A model generated the notes under the pieces. The model was not told the DNA's origin. It was given only the letters and a program-made list of their open reading frames with translations, and did no database searches. A DNA stretch of 64,000 nucleotides from JACPVF01 sp964502095 (lineage in GTDB: Bacteria; Chloroflexota; Anaerolineae; Anaerolineales; Villigracilaceae), in the NCBI GenBank assembly GCA_964502095.1, contig CAZCUF010000002.1, forward strand, positions 186,001-250,000, given 5' to 3'. Made by a program: the position numbers and the translations under genes. Below, in pieces: positions 1-8,359 of the stretch (positions are counted from its first letter, which is position 1; each line of letters opens with the position of its first letter).

Positions 1-757
1 TCTGTCCGTGGTCGGAAAATACGATAATGGTATCCTGCGAAAGGTCCAGATAAGAAGCGATCTCCTTGATCAGCGCGTCGGCACGCGTGGCCGCCTCATT
101 CCAGTGCGGATCGCGCGGGCCGCCCTGATGATGTCCGGCATAATCCACCTGATCGATATGGATCAGCGTGAGTTGATATTCGCCGCTTTTGAACCACGGA
201 ACAGCCGCATCCACCACCGCGCGGTCGGCGGTTTGATCTTCGCCTGCGGTGTAGAACGAAGCGTCCACCGATTGCTGGGGAATTAAACCCTCGAACCAAT
301 TAAATCCGGAGACGGCCGTTTTGAGTCCGGCGCGATGCGCGGCGGTAAAAAGATTATCCTGAGTCCAGGTGCGCGGCATTTCGCCCTCGTTCGGGTTCAT
401 GGCCGGCCCATCGGAGATATCCGGCCAGGCTCCGGTCATGAGAACGGTATAACCCGGCACGGAATAAGAGGGCGGGCGGCTGTGCATGGTGGCTGATGCG
501 CCCTGTCCGCGTAGTTCGTTGAGGAACGGCATGACTTGCGGATTCGCGGCAGTATCGGCGCGCAGAGCGTCGATCAGAATCAGGACGACGCGGCGGGTAA
601 TGGGCTTGCCGATCGTTTCACCGGCCTGCGGAGGATCGTTCCGCAGAGGCGAACGAAAGGCATAGAGCGAGTCCATCAGTGCGCTGGCCCAAAAGTAAGC
701 CAGCGCGGCGATGATGAGACAGGCAACGATGGATAGAAGAAGGCGGGGATGTTTCAA
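1..757 (-). CDS. Membrane-anchored alkaline-phosphatase-superfamily phosphodiesterase (3' part cut by window edge)
   Basis: The open frame runs off the left edge, so only about 252 N-terminal codons are visible. The TTG start at 757 follows GGAG with 7 nt spacing. Residues about 5-25 form a hydrophobic signal anchor, which would place the catalytic domain outside the membrane. The metal-site motifs of the superfamily are visible: LILIDALRADT (metal Asp, nucleophile Thr), HIDQVDYAGHHQGG and, near the edge, FSDHGQ. The IDALR motif resembles type I phosphodiesterases and the PIG-O/PIG-G group of phosphoethanolamine transferases. It could hydrolyse phosphodiesters or transfer a phospho-head group; the substrate is not decidable here. 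It lies 53 bp downstream of the methyltransferase gene on the same strand and is probably the last gene of that transcript. Confidence 0.85.
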   Translation of the reverse strand, partial: MKHPRLLLSIVACLIIAALAYFWASALMDSLYAFRSPLRNDPPQAGETIGKPITRRVVLILIDALRADTAANPQVMPFLNELRGQGASATMHSRPPSYSVPGYTVLMTGAWPDISDGPAMNPNEGEMPRTWTQDNLFTAAHRAGLKTAVSGFNWFEGLIPQQSVDASFYTAGEDQTADRAVVDAAVPWFKSGEYQLTLIHIDQVDYAGHHQGGPRDPHWNEAATRADALIKEIASYLDLSQDTIIVFSDHGQ

Positions 758-810
758 AGGAAGTCTCCGTTTGTGGCCGCGCTCCATAGAAAAACCGGAG
801 CAGAGCCGGG

Positions 811-1878
811 TTATGAATTACTCTTTCTCAATGACTCTCGCAATGCGTCAATCGAAATTTTCTTTCCTGATCGATCTTCGTACAGCCATAAGTCCCAGCC
901 GTTGGCGGGCGCGCCGCTCAACGATTTGGCGATGGCATGGATCGAGCCGATCTCGCCCTTGCATTGAATGTGCCCGTTCGCCAGCACTTTGGCTTTAACG
1001 TTACCTTGCGCGAAGTACAGTACTTGACCTGCTTCGAGCAATCCGTTTTCGAGCAGACTTCCGAAGGGAATGCGTTGCGGTTTCGGCTGGACGACGGCGA
1101 GACTTTCCGCGCCCACGCTTGTCACCGCTTCGATACGCTTCTTCGCCACTCTGACGTAGCGCGCGTCGCGTTCGATGCCGATGAAACGGCGTCCCAGTTT
1201 CTTCGCGACCGCGCCGGTAGTTCCGCTCCCGAAGAACGGATCGAGAATCACGTCGCCGGGATTCGTTGAGGAGAGAATCACGCGATAGAGCAGGGCTTCC
1301 GGCTTTTGCGTGGAATGGGCTTTCGCGCCGTTCGATTTGATTCGTTCTTTGCCGGCCGCCAATGGAAGATTCCAGTCCGAGCGCATTTGCAGATCTTCGT
1401 TGAGCGCTTTCATAGTTCGATAATTGAAGGTGTATTGCGCGCCTTTTTCCTTCTGCGCCCAGATTAACGTCTCGTGCGCGTTGGTGAGGCGCACGCCGCG
1501 GAAATTCGGCATGGGGTTGGACTTGATCCAGATGATATCGTTGAGAATCCAGAATCCCAAATCCTGCATGAGCGCGCCGACGCGGTAGATGTTGTGATAC
1601 GAACCGATGACCCAGAGCGTGCCCGTCTCTTTCAGCACACGCCGACAGCCGGCCAGCCAGCCGCGCGTGAATTCGTCATAGGCTTCGAAGTCGGCAAATT
1701 TATCCCAGCCGTCGTTCACCGCCGCGACTTTGGTGCGGTTTGGGCGATACAAATCCTTTTGCAATTGCAAGTTGTACGGCGGGTCGGCAAAGACAACGTC
1801 CACCGATTTCGCCGGAAGCGAGGCGAGAATTTCGGTGCAATCGCCGTGCAGGATTTGGTCGAAGGGAAGTTGGGTCAC
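811..1878 (-). CDS. ccrM: CcrM-like adenine-specific DNA methyltransferase
   Basis: S-adenosylmethionine-dependent N6-adenine methyltransferase of the beta class. The catalytic motif DPPY is at residues 32-35 and the SAM-binding motif DPFFGSGTT is near residues 212-220, the order expected for the class. The C-terminal 80 or so residues form the RAMA-type domain typical of CcrM. Length (355 aa) matches the CcrM family, whose known target is GANTC; that specificity is assumed from the family. The GTG start at 1878 overlaps the stop of the upstream small gene (GTGA), suggesting translational coupling. No restriction endonuclease is adjacent, so it looks like an orphan, possibly regulatory, methyltransferase. 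Confidence 0.88.
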   Translation of the reverse strand: MTQLPFDQILHGDCTEILASLPAKSVDVVFADPPYNLQLQKDLYRPNRTKVAAVNDGWDKFADFEAYDEFTRGWLAGCRRVLKETGTLWVIGSYHNIYRVGALMQDLGFWILNDIIWIKSNPMPNFRGVRLTNAHETLIWAQKEKGAQYTFNYRTMKALNEDLQMRSDWNLPLAAGKERIKSNGAKAHSTQKPEALLYRVILSSTNPGDVILDPFFGSGTTGAVAKKLGRRFIGIERDARYVRVAKKRIEAVTSVGAESLAVVQPKPQRIPFGSLLENGLLEAGQVLYFAQGNVKAKVLANGHIQCKGEIGSIHAIAKSLSGAPANGWDLWLYEDRSGKKISIDALRESLRKSNS

Positions 1879-2075
1879 GATTGATTATTCTGATTCTTCC
1901 GTTTCTGCATCTCGTCGAATCCCAGGCCAAAGACAATGCCGAGCGCAACGCCCACCCCGATATTGTTCAGCGCAACGCCGAGCGCGATGCCAAGCGCAAT
2001 GCCCAAGGCAAGGCCGGATCCATTCGGCGGAGACTTTTTCGTTTCCGATTGAGTCGGTTTTTGTTCTTCGGTCAA
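1875..2075 (-). CDS. Small glycine-rich membrane protein
   Basis: A 66-residue protein with a charged N-terminus, then a hydrophobic stretch made of repeated GxALG/GxAxG units (about residues 20-50) and a short basic, Asn-rich tail. The small-residue spacing resembles a glycine zipper, a helix-packing motif of small membrane proteins. The TTG start lies one base after the stop of the FAD-binding gene, with GGA of that gene's last codons as a possible ribosome site; its own stop overlaps the methyltransferase start. Position and coupling support it being real. Function unknown; it could be a small multimeric membrane protein or chiefly a coupling cistron. Confidence 0.7.
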   Translation of the reverse strand: MTEEQKPTQSETKKSPPNGSGLALGIALGIALGVALNNIGVGVALGIVFGLGFDEMQKRKNQNNQS

Positions 2076-2076
2076 T

Positions 2077-2820
2077 TTAGTTTCCTTTCAGGCTTGCAAT
2101 ACATCGCTTCGCCAATGTGGCGGCGGCGTCCATGCGATATTCCGCGCTGGCCCATTCATCCGCCGCTTCGTGACAGGCATTGCGCGCCGCGCTTTCAACG
2201 CCCTCGGCTTCAGTGCCGTCCATCGCAAGAAATGGAGATTTTCCGAATCCGCCGACTGCCATGCGCGTGCGTCCCGAATTCCATTGCGCCAGCGCGACGC
2301 AGACAATGGGTTTATCCGCGGGTGTGCGTGAGACATATTCGAATGCAAATGCGGCGTTCGCGGGAATTGTAACGGCAGTGATCAAACCTTTCGGCCGCAA
2401 AGGAAGAAACTCGCCCAGGCTGGTCACCGACGATTGTTTGCCGGTGATCGTGATTCTCGCGTCCATGGCCAGCAACGCGGAAGCCAGCGTGGAGCGCCCA
2501 TCGCAAGCGACGAGGGTTCCCGCAATTGTTGCCGAATTTCGCAGGTTGAGCGGCGCTTCGAGTTTGAGCGCGGCTTTCAGCGCGTTGGGGCAGTGTTCGG
2601 ATTCGAGCAATTGCTGTAACGTGACGGTTGCGCCGATCTCAAGATCGTTGCCTTTGCGGGCAACCGCGTTCAAGTTGAGGGCTTGCAAATCCACCACGGA
2701 AACGGAATCAGTTGCCGGCCTGGAAAGAAGCGTCCCGCCGCCGAGCGGAACAGTGTTCGGTTGGGCGAGCAGAGTCAGGGCTTCTTCGAGAGTCCGGGGA
2801 CGGTGATAGTCTGTAATCAT
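2077..2820 (-). CDS. FAD-binding subunit-like protein of the molybdopterin dehydrogenase family (CoxM/XdhB type)
   Basis: 247 residues with the FAD-binding domain of molybdenum hydroxylases: the N-terminal YHRPRTLEEAL start, the PLGGGTLLSRP pyrophosphate-binding loop (about residues 25-35) and the second flavin motif NLRNSATIAGTL (about residues 92-104), then the C-terminal CO-dehydrogenase flavoprotein domain. In known enzymes this subunit moves electrons from a 2Fe-2S subunit to NAD or quinone. No molybdenum or iron-sulfur subunit gene lies beside it, which is unusual. GGAG precedes the ATG by 5 nt, and a TATAAT box on the minus strand at 2853-2858 lies just after the upstream gene's terminator, so this probably starts a four-gene operon ending in the phosphodiesterase. 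Confidence 0.85.
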   Translation of the reverse strand: MITDYHRPRTLEEALTLLAQPNTVPLGGGTLLSRPATDSVSVVDLQALNLNAVARKGNDLEIGATVTLQQLLESEHCPNALKAALKLEAPLNLRNSATIAGTLVACDGRSTLASALLAMDARITITGKQSSVTSLGEFLPLRPKGLITAVTIPANAAFAFEYVSRTPADKPIVCVALAQWNSGRTRMAVGGFGKSPFLAMDGTEAEGVESAARNACHEAADEWASAEYRMDAAATLAKRCIASLKGN

Positions 2821-2876
2821 ATAAACTCCATGCGAAGAATTTGTCTGACGTTATTATAACTTCATCCGACGAAGAA

Positions 2877-2902
2877 AAATGCCCCGAGCGTTCGGGGCAT
2901 TT
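2877..2902 (-). terminator. Intrinsic terminator of the LysM gene
   Basis: Perfect 11-bp stem (AAATGCCCCGA with its complement) around a 4-nt loop, starting 4 bp past the LysM gene stop. On the minus strand the 3' arm runs into a T-rich tract, as in a rho-independent terminator. Confidence 0.88.
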
Positions 2903-2906
2903 GAAT

Positions 2907-5387
2907 TTAGCCGGGCGGTGTATATGGCGCGGTCTCTGGCAATAGATATTCTTGTTTCAACGCCTGCACAAGGAAGAAGAAACTCTCGCCGGTGGTGTAA
3001 TGCCCCGCGAACAGCCACGCGGGCTGGATGTATTTTTGATCGGCTTCGAGTTCGCCTGTTAGATAGCGCAGGTCAGGCATGTAGTAGACGAGTTCGGCGC
3101 GTTCGATCATCATGGACGGGGCAGTGTATTCGCCCGCCGCTGTCTCATCCACAACGTTGATTTGGTCTGCCGAAATTTGCAATTCCTGCGCCGATCCATT
3201 TTTCGGATTCGTTGCCGTGGCCGCAGAGAAGATTCGCAGGGCGGGGTAACTGCCAAGCGTTTCGCCGGGGACGATGAGCGCTTCGATTAGTAACTCGTCA
3301 TTGGGATTGCCGATGGTGGAGCCGACCGCGCCGCCGCCTGGATTCAACTGCGCGTACGTCGTGCCGTCGTCAGCGGTGAAGAGCGTGACGGGCTGGCCGT
3401 CTAACGTGGTGGGCGTTTGCCTGCCGCGCAGGATTTGGAATTGCAGGTCGGGGAAGGGAATCTCGTAACGATCTACTTTCAGGAAGCGTTGACCGCCATC
3501 CAGCGTTTCAATCGTTCCCCAAATATCCACAGGACGATTTTGATAGGCTTGCAATGGTTCGAGGTTTTCTCCTTCCAATACCAGATAAGGAAAGGGGTTG
3601 TTGTCGTTGATAAAACCGTATTCCACGCGTTGACTGCCGTCCTTTTGTTTGTAGATGGTGATGGATAGATAACCGCGTATGCCCTCCACGCTTTGCGGCA
3701 GGGAAGGCGCCGCGCCCGGGATGATCAGCACTTGACCGATGAAAATTGCGCCCGGGTCGCTGATGCCGTTGGCTTGCGCCAACGCCTCGACGCTGATCCC
3801 GTGGTCGGATGCGATTTTCGATAACGTATCACCTGCCTGGACAGTGTATGCCGCGCCCTCGGCGCCTCCGCCTCCGCCGCCACCCCCTCCTCCAAGTATG
3901 GGCGTTGGGATGGGAACGGGTATGCCAGTGAGATTCAATTTGTAGAAGCCGAGTCCGCCACCGCCACCGCCGCCTCCGCCTTGAACGTTGCGCAGGTCAA
4001 TGGATTTCCATTGGAAGATATTGCCCTCGCGCACGCCGATGACGAAGGCGTTATCCAGCGGGAGAGGCAGTTCGGACGCATCGGGCAGGACGAATATCTC
4101 GTCATCCAATGTGTTTAGAATGACCTGTCCATTTTGCAGGCTGATCGCGCCGAACAGGCCGTCCTCGTAGCCGTCGTAGGCGCTCCACGATTCGAGCGCG
4201 AAGATTTTAATACCGTTCTGTTCGTGGAATTGACCCGTTGCCTTAACGAAGATGTTGTCGAACGCGGTGGGAATATCTGTGATGTTGCCTGTCACCGTGA
4301 AGCCGTCCAGCGTGACGAGCGGCGCGCCGCCCTCAGCGGAGGGGAGAGTGGCGAGGACACCATAGAGGGTGAGAGTCTGATCGAGAGGCCGCGCCCGCGT
4401 CCAGGTCTGGATGGGCGCGCTGGGTGAGATCATTCCTTCCAGCATACCCGCCATACCGTTGGCATTCATGAATTTTTGGAACGCCTCTTGCGCGCTGATG
4501 ATGCCGTATTGCCCGATGGCTTCATACTTCGGCAGGACGCCGTCCACATAAACGATGCCTTGTTCATTCAGCGTGAAGCGCAGGCCCGCGCATTTGAGAA
4601 ATTCATAGCAGATGATGTGTCCGTCGGGCGTGAGCGGCGCGGCGAGGAATCCACCGTATATTTCGCTCGGCAGGATTTTGTGCGGAAAGTCGAACCCGTG
4701 CGTTTGGAGAAAAGTTTCGATTATCGCTTCGGCGTCCGCAGGCGGAGTCCCGCCGTTGACCGCCGCGACGTAGCGCGGGTAATCGGGATAGTATTGGAAA
4801 TACTGATCTGAGCGGGCGTACAGCCATTGATCGCCGTCCACGATGAGATAGTCTTCCGATGTGGGAAATTCGCCGGCGGCACGATAGATTTCGCCTTTCA
4901 TACCGAACTGCGCGGCCAGCGCGCGGGCGTCCTTCAGCGAGGCGTGTTGTTCGCGCTGATATTTGTAGATTGCGGCCTCTGCTGGAATGGACGGCAACTC
5001 TGCCTGCAGATAAACCGTCGTCCCGAAGCGGTCATATTTCTTCCCTGCTGGCTCAGATAGTGATTCTTTGCTCGATTCGGGAGAAGGAATAGGGGTGGAT
5101 GCGGGCGTGGGCGTGCTCCCAGCCGCGACTTGGGGCGGAGCGGACGCGAGCGAACGAAAAGCCCAATCGAGGAGCAGGGCCAGCACGATTAACGCCACGG
5201 CCAGGCCTGTCATTTGCCAGAAGTCTCTTCCAAATGAAAAGGCGCGCTTGCGCGGCTGATGTAAATTTATCAGGCGCGCTTCGAGTTGATTCTGAAAGCC
5301 CGCCTCGGGCTGAATGTTTTCGGCCAATTCTTTCAGCATGTCTGCCAGTGCGGTTTCTTCGGGAGTTAAATTTTTATCGAGAGTCAT
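2907..5387 (-). CDS. Anti-sigma-like membrane protein with extracytoplasmic LysM domain
   Basis: 826 residues. A soluble N-terminus (about 1-55) is followed by one transmembrane helix (about 57-78) and a long extracytoplasmic region with Pro/Thr/Ser linkers. A clear LysM domain (YTVQAGDTLSKIA, about 513-558), a peptidoglycan- or chitin-binding fold, is preceded by two polyglycine tracts near 470-480 and 497-507. The start codon overlaps the ECF sigma factor stop by 4 nt (ATGA), the arrangement of sigma/anti-sigma pairs, and the cytoplasmic N-terminus could bind the sigma factor. No recognised anti-sigma zinc motif is visible, so that role is inferred from position and topology. A cell-wall sensor that signals through the sigma factor is the simplest reading. 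Confidence 0.75.
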   Translation of the reverse strand: MTLDKNLTPEETALADMLKELAENIQPEAGFQNQLEARLINLHQPRKRAFSFGRDFWQMTGLAVALIVLALLLDWAFRSLASAPPQVAAGSTPTPASTPIPSPESSKESLSEPAGKKYDRFGTTVYLQAELPSIPAEAAIYKYQREQHASLKDARALAAQFGMKGEIYRAAGEFPTSEDYLIVDGDQWLYARSDQYFQYYPDYPRYVAAVNGGTPPADAEAIIETFLQTHGFDFPHKILPSEIYGGFLAAPLTPDGHIICYEFLKCAGLRFTLNEQGIVYVDGVLPKYEAIGQYGIISAQEAFQKFMNANGMAGMLEGMISPSAPIQTWTRARPLDQTLTLYGVLATLPSAEGGAPLVTLDGFTVTGNITDIPTAFDNIFVKATGQFHEQNGIKIFALESWSAYDGYEDGLFGAISLQNGQVILNTLDDEIFVLPDASELPLPLDNAFVIGVREGNIFQWKSIDLRNVQGGGGGGGGGLGFYKLNLTGIPVPIPTPILGGGGGGGGGGAEGAAYTVQAGDTLSKIASDHGISVEALAQANGISDPGAIFIGQVLIIPGAAPSLPQSVEGIRGYLSITIYKQKDGSQRVEYGFINDNNPFPYLVLEGENLEPLQAYQNRPVDIWGTIETLDGGQRFLKVDRYEIPFPDLQFQILRGRQTPTTLDGQPVTLFTADDGTTYAQLNPGGGAVGSTIGNPNDELLIEALIVPGETLGSYPALRIFSAATATNPKNGSAQELQISADQINVVDETAAGEYTAPSMMIERAELVYYMPDLRYLTGELEADQKYIQPAWLFAGHYTTGESFFFLVQALKQEYLLPETAPYTPPG

Positions 5388-5962
5388 TCTTCCACCTCCA
5401 AAGCCAGGGAGGTACGCTCGCGCAAATCGCGCAAGCCCCGCGAGACAAGCATCTTTACGGCCGCTTCACTCTTTCTCAGCACACGGCTGACTTCGCGATA
5501 GGCCAGTCCGCTGAAGATGCACAGGATAACGGCTTCGGCGCGGTCGGCGCTGATTTGTTTCAAGGCGCAGGCCACGCGTTCCAATTGCAGATGTTGTTCC
5601 GCGCTTCGATCGGTTGGCGGGTCCGAGGCCGGGAGATGAAGCGCCGCCTCCAGCGGGACCTCGGGCTTGCGTCCGCGAAAAAAGAGGGCGCACTTCTTCG
5701 ACGCGATGCCCAGAAGCCACGCGGCAAACGATCCATCGCCGCGATACGCTTTGAGTCCCTCCAGCGCGGCGATGAAGGTCTGCGAGGTGAGATCCTCCGC
5801 GTCGCTGACGTTCCCCGTGTGCGCCATGTGATAGCGATAGACGCGCGCCGCGTGACGGCGATACAGCTCGGCAAACGCTTCTGTGCTGGTCACTGCGTTA
5901 CGCGCCAGAGCGATCTCGTCCGCGGGCGGGCCCTGGGTTTGTGTGGTCATGGGTATGGTCAT
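5384..5962 (-). CDS. ECF-type RNA polymerase sigma factor
   Basis: 192 residues with sigma-70 region 2 (LYRRHAARVYRYHMAHTG, then DAEDLTSQTF, about 33-68) and region 4 (VILCIFSGLAYREVSRVL followed by SEAAVKMLVSRGL, about 145-180), with no regions 1 or 3, as in extracytoplasmic-function sigma factors. It should direct RNA polymerase to a small regulon in response to an envelope signal through the coupled LysM membrane protein. Two in-frame ATGs compete: 5962, only 3 nt from a perfect AGGAGG, and 5950, 15 nt away. That AGGAGG lies in an inverted repeat (5966-6005) able to hide it in the mRNA. Confidence 0.9.
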   Translation of the reverse strand: MTIPMTTQTQGPPADEIALARNAVTSTEAFAELYRRHAARVYRYHMAHTGNVSDAEDLTSQTFIAALEGLKAYRGDGSFAAWLLGIASKKCALFFRGRKPEVPLEAALHLPASDPPTDRSAEQHLQLERVACALKQISADRAEAVILCIFSGLAYREVSRVLRKSEAAVKMLVSRGLRDLRERTSLALEVEE

Positions 5963-5965
5963 ATA

Positions 5966-6005
5966 CCTCCTGCAATTTGTATGCGCCTCTAATATGTTGC
6001 AGGAG
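5966..6005 (-). promoter_or_regulatory. Leader hairpin that would sequester the sigma-factor ribosome-binding site
   Basis: CTCCTGCAA at 5967-5975 and TTGCAGGAG at 5997-6005 form a perfect 9-bp inverted repeat with a 21-nt loop. On the minus-strand transcript the 3' arm contains most of the AGGAGG immediately upstream of the ECF sigma start codon. Folding would block initiation. It could instead be a protein-binding palindrome at the promoter. Confidence 0.5.
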
Positions 6006-6040
6006 AGAGCGAAAACGTAACAGGGAATTTGGCCCGGAAT

Positions 6041-6508
6041 CTAATCCGGATACACCTTCCAGCCGAGCGCATCGAGTTTCGACATATCGAATTGATCCGC
6101 CGGCACGTCGATCAGCAAGGCGTTGGCTTCGGCCAGTAATTCGCCGTTGACGTAAATGCCCGCCCAGCCTTCGGCGGTTTTTCCCTTTGTTTTGCCGGCT
6201 TTACCGATGATTTTCAACGGCTGGTCAACCGGCACGTTCCTGCGATATTTCACCTCGATTTTAGCGGTGAACATAAAACGTGGACTGGCCGGGTCGGAAC
6301 CCATATGCACGCGGCCGCATACTTCATCGAGAAGCGAGGCCACGATGCCGCCGTGTAAAACGCCCGGATAGCCCTGAAAGTGACCGGGCGCGGTATAAGT
6401 CGTTTCGATCACGCCGGGTTCGACCTCGTAAAGATGCAGGTGCATGCCGACCGGATTTTCGAGTCCGCACAGAAAACACATGCGCGAATTAGGTTGTTTG
6501 ATGGGCAA
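6041..6508 (-). CDS. PaaI-type hotdog thioesterase
   Basis: 155 residues from a TTG start at 6508 that follows AAGGAG with 6-nt spacing; a longer frame to 6574 lacks a ribosome site. The hotdog-fold core is visible: an N-terminal CFLCGLENPVGMHL cysteine-containing segment, then FQGYPGVLHGGIVASLLDE (the HGG motif and helix that carry the catalytic region), and a final substrate-site strand. This subgroup hydrolyses acyl-CoA or aryl-CoA thioesters; the substrate cannot be told. It is separated from the sigma factor by 78 bp and divergent from the GH13 gene. Confidence 0.82.
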   Translation of the reverse strand: MPIKQPNSRMCFLCGLENPVGMHLHLYEVEPGVIETTYTAPGHFQGYPGVLHGGIVASLLDEVCGRVHMGSDPASPRFMFTAKIEVKYRRNVPVDQPLKIIGKAGKTKGKTAEGWAGIYVNGELLAEANALLIDVPADQFDMSKLDALGWKVYPD

Positions 6509-6629
6509 GACAAGCTCCTTGAAGATGAAAATAAAAGTTCGAGCAGGTTGATTATAAGCCCTCGAATGAGACAACTCTCATCTTCGATTTTGACTTCGAG
6601 TACAATAACCGCTATCTGGGGAAGCGCCT

Positions 6630-8351
6630 TTGGATTGGATGATGACTGAAACAAACATTTACACCTTATTGTCGAAAATTTATCGCGGGGACGATGCCGC
6701 TCGAATCCATCCACGCTTGCTTCGGCTGATGCAAACCTATCGCGAGACGATTCAGCCGCCGCGCGTCACCGGGCTGAGTCCGCGCGATGCGATACTGATC
6801 ACTTATCCCGACCAGGTTCAACGAGCTGACGAACTGCCGCTTCACACCCTGACCGGGTTTTGCGCGCGTCACCTGCAGGGTTTGGTCAGCGCCCTTCACA
6901 TTCTGCCGTTTTATCCGTCCTCCTCCGATGGCGGTTTCTCTGTGATGGATTATCGTGCTGTGAGTCCGAACTTTGGCGATTGGACCGATATTCAGAATTT
7001 GGGAGACAACTTCCGGCTGATGTTCGATGCGGTCGTCAATCACGCTTCGGCGCAAGGGACATGGTTCAAAAAGTATTTGGGGGACGATCCGCAATTCATG
7101 GATTTCTTCATCTCTGTCGAGGGCAATCCCGACCTTTCGAGCGTTGTCCGCCCGCGGGCACTGCCACTGCTTACAACTTTCCGGACGAAATCCGGCCCGC
7201 GGCAGATTTGGACGACCTTTAGTGCCGATCAGGTGGATTTGAATTATGCCAACCCGGAAGTTTTACTGGCTGTTGTGGAGGTACTGCTGTTCTACGTGAG
7301 CCGCGGCGCGCAGATCATCCGCCTCGATGCAATTGCGTATCTGTGGAAGGAAATCGGCACGAACTGTATTCACCGTCCGCAGACTCACGCCATCGTTCAG
7401 CTGTTGCGCGCAATTCTCAACGAAGTTGCTCCTTATGTGATGTTGATCACCGAGACCAATGTCCCGCATGCCGAGAATATTTCCTATTTTGGCGACGGCT
7501 TCGACGAAGCGCAGATGGTCTATAACTTTTCCCTTCCGCCGCTGGTGTTGCATACATTTCAAACCGGAAACGCGCAGGCGCTTTCGTGCTGGGCTGGAAG
7601 CCTGGAACTGCCTTCGAATCAAGTGACATTTTTCAACTTTCTGGCTTCGCACGATGGCATCGGTTTGAATCCGTTGCGTGGGATTCTATCGGAAGCGGAA
7701 ATCGAAGCTGTGGTTGAACGCGTGGAATCATACGGCGGCCTGGTCTCGTATAAATCTGAATCGAACGGCGAAAAACAGCCCTACGAATTGAACGTCAACT
7801 ATTTCGACGCGCTCAACGATCCGCGTGCGGAGGAGCCGCTTTCGTTACAAATAGACCGTTTTATCGCCGCACACGCGATTCTGCTCTCCGTGATCGGCGT
7901 GCCGGGCATTTATTTCCATAGTTTGTTCGGTTCGCGCGGCTGGCCTGAAGGCGTTGCGCAAACAGGACAGAATCGCACGATCAACCGGCAGAAGCTTCAG
8001 ATGGAGCAACTGGAGCGGGAACTGGCAGACGGCGAGTCACTGCGGGCGCAGATATTTCACCGCATGGCGCGCCTGCTCAGGGTCCGCGCGGGACGCGCCG
8101 CTTTCGATCCGTTTGGCCGCCAGCGCGTCGTATCCGTATCTTCAGGTATATTTGCCTTACTGCGCGCCTCGGCAGATGAGTCCGACCGGGTTCTATGTTT
8201 GCAGAACGTTACTGCGCAAATTCAAATTGTGGAAGGGCTGTCCGATTTGATTCCAGAAAAATCAAAAGACCTGATCGCAGAGCGAAGCGTATCTTTGGAT
8301 GCGCCGCTCGCACTCCAACCTTACCAGACGATGTGGCTGGTGGAAGGCTGA
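6630..8351 (+). CDS. GH13_18 glycoside phosphorylase (sucrose / glucosylglycerate phosphorylase type)
   Basis: 573 residues with an alpha-amylase-type barrel. The three catalytic acids are in place: nucleophile Asp233 (IIRLDAIAYLW), acid/base Glu275 (LITETNVPH) and transition-state Asp342 (ASHDGIG). The opening ITYPDQ and the HILPFYPSSSDGGFSVMDY segment are characteristic of subfamily GH13_18, which phosphorolyses sucrose, glucosylglycerate or glucosylglycerol to glucose 1-phosphate. The following GH63-like hydrolase and GT4 gene favour a glucosylglycerate-like substrate, but that is inference from neighbours. Start may be this ATG or the in-frame ATG pair at 6639/6642; no strong ribosome site separates them. 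Confidence 0.85.
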   Translation: MDWMMTETNIYTLLSKIYRGDDAARIHPRLLRLMQTYRETIQPPRVTGLSPRDAILITYPDQVQRADELPLHTLTGFCARHLQGLVSALHILPFYPSSSDGGFSVMDYRAVSPNFGDWTDIQNLGDNFRLMFDAVVNHASAQGTWFKKYLGDDPQFMDFFISVEGNPDLSSVVRPRALPLLTTFRTKSGPRQIWTTFSADQVDLNYANPEVLLAVVEVLLFYVSRGAQIIRLDAIAYLWKEIGTNCIHRPQTHAIVQLLRAILNEVAPYVMLITETNVPHAENISYFGDGFDEAQMVYNFSLPPLVLHTFQTGNAQALSCWAGSLELPSNQVTFFNFLASHDGIGLNPLRGILSEAEIEAVVERVESYGGLVSYKSESNGEKQPYELNVNYFDALNDPRAEEPLSLQIDRFIAAHAILLSVIGVPGIYFHSLFGSRGWPEGVAQTGQNRTINRQKLQMEQLERELADGESLRAQIFHRMARLLRVRAGRAAFDPFGRQRVVSVSSGIFALLRASADESDRVLCLQNVTAQIQIVEGLSDLIPEKSKDLIAERSVSLDAPLALQPYQTMWLVEG

Positions 8352-8359
8352 CGCTTGCA

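Noticed and set aside
3862..3985. Repeated CCG/CCT triplets as a tandem DNA repeat
   Set aside because: They encode the polyglycine linkers of the LysM protein in frame and are irregular at the base level.
5099..5992. 297-codon open frame on the plus strand across the sigma-factor gene
   Set aside because: Shadow of the ECF sigma factor and the start of the LysM gene; no recognisable protein.
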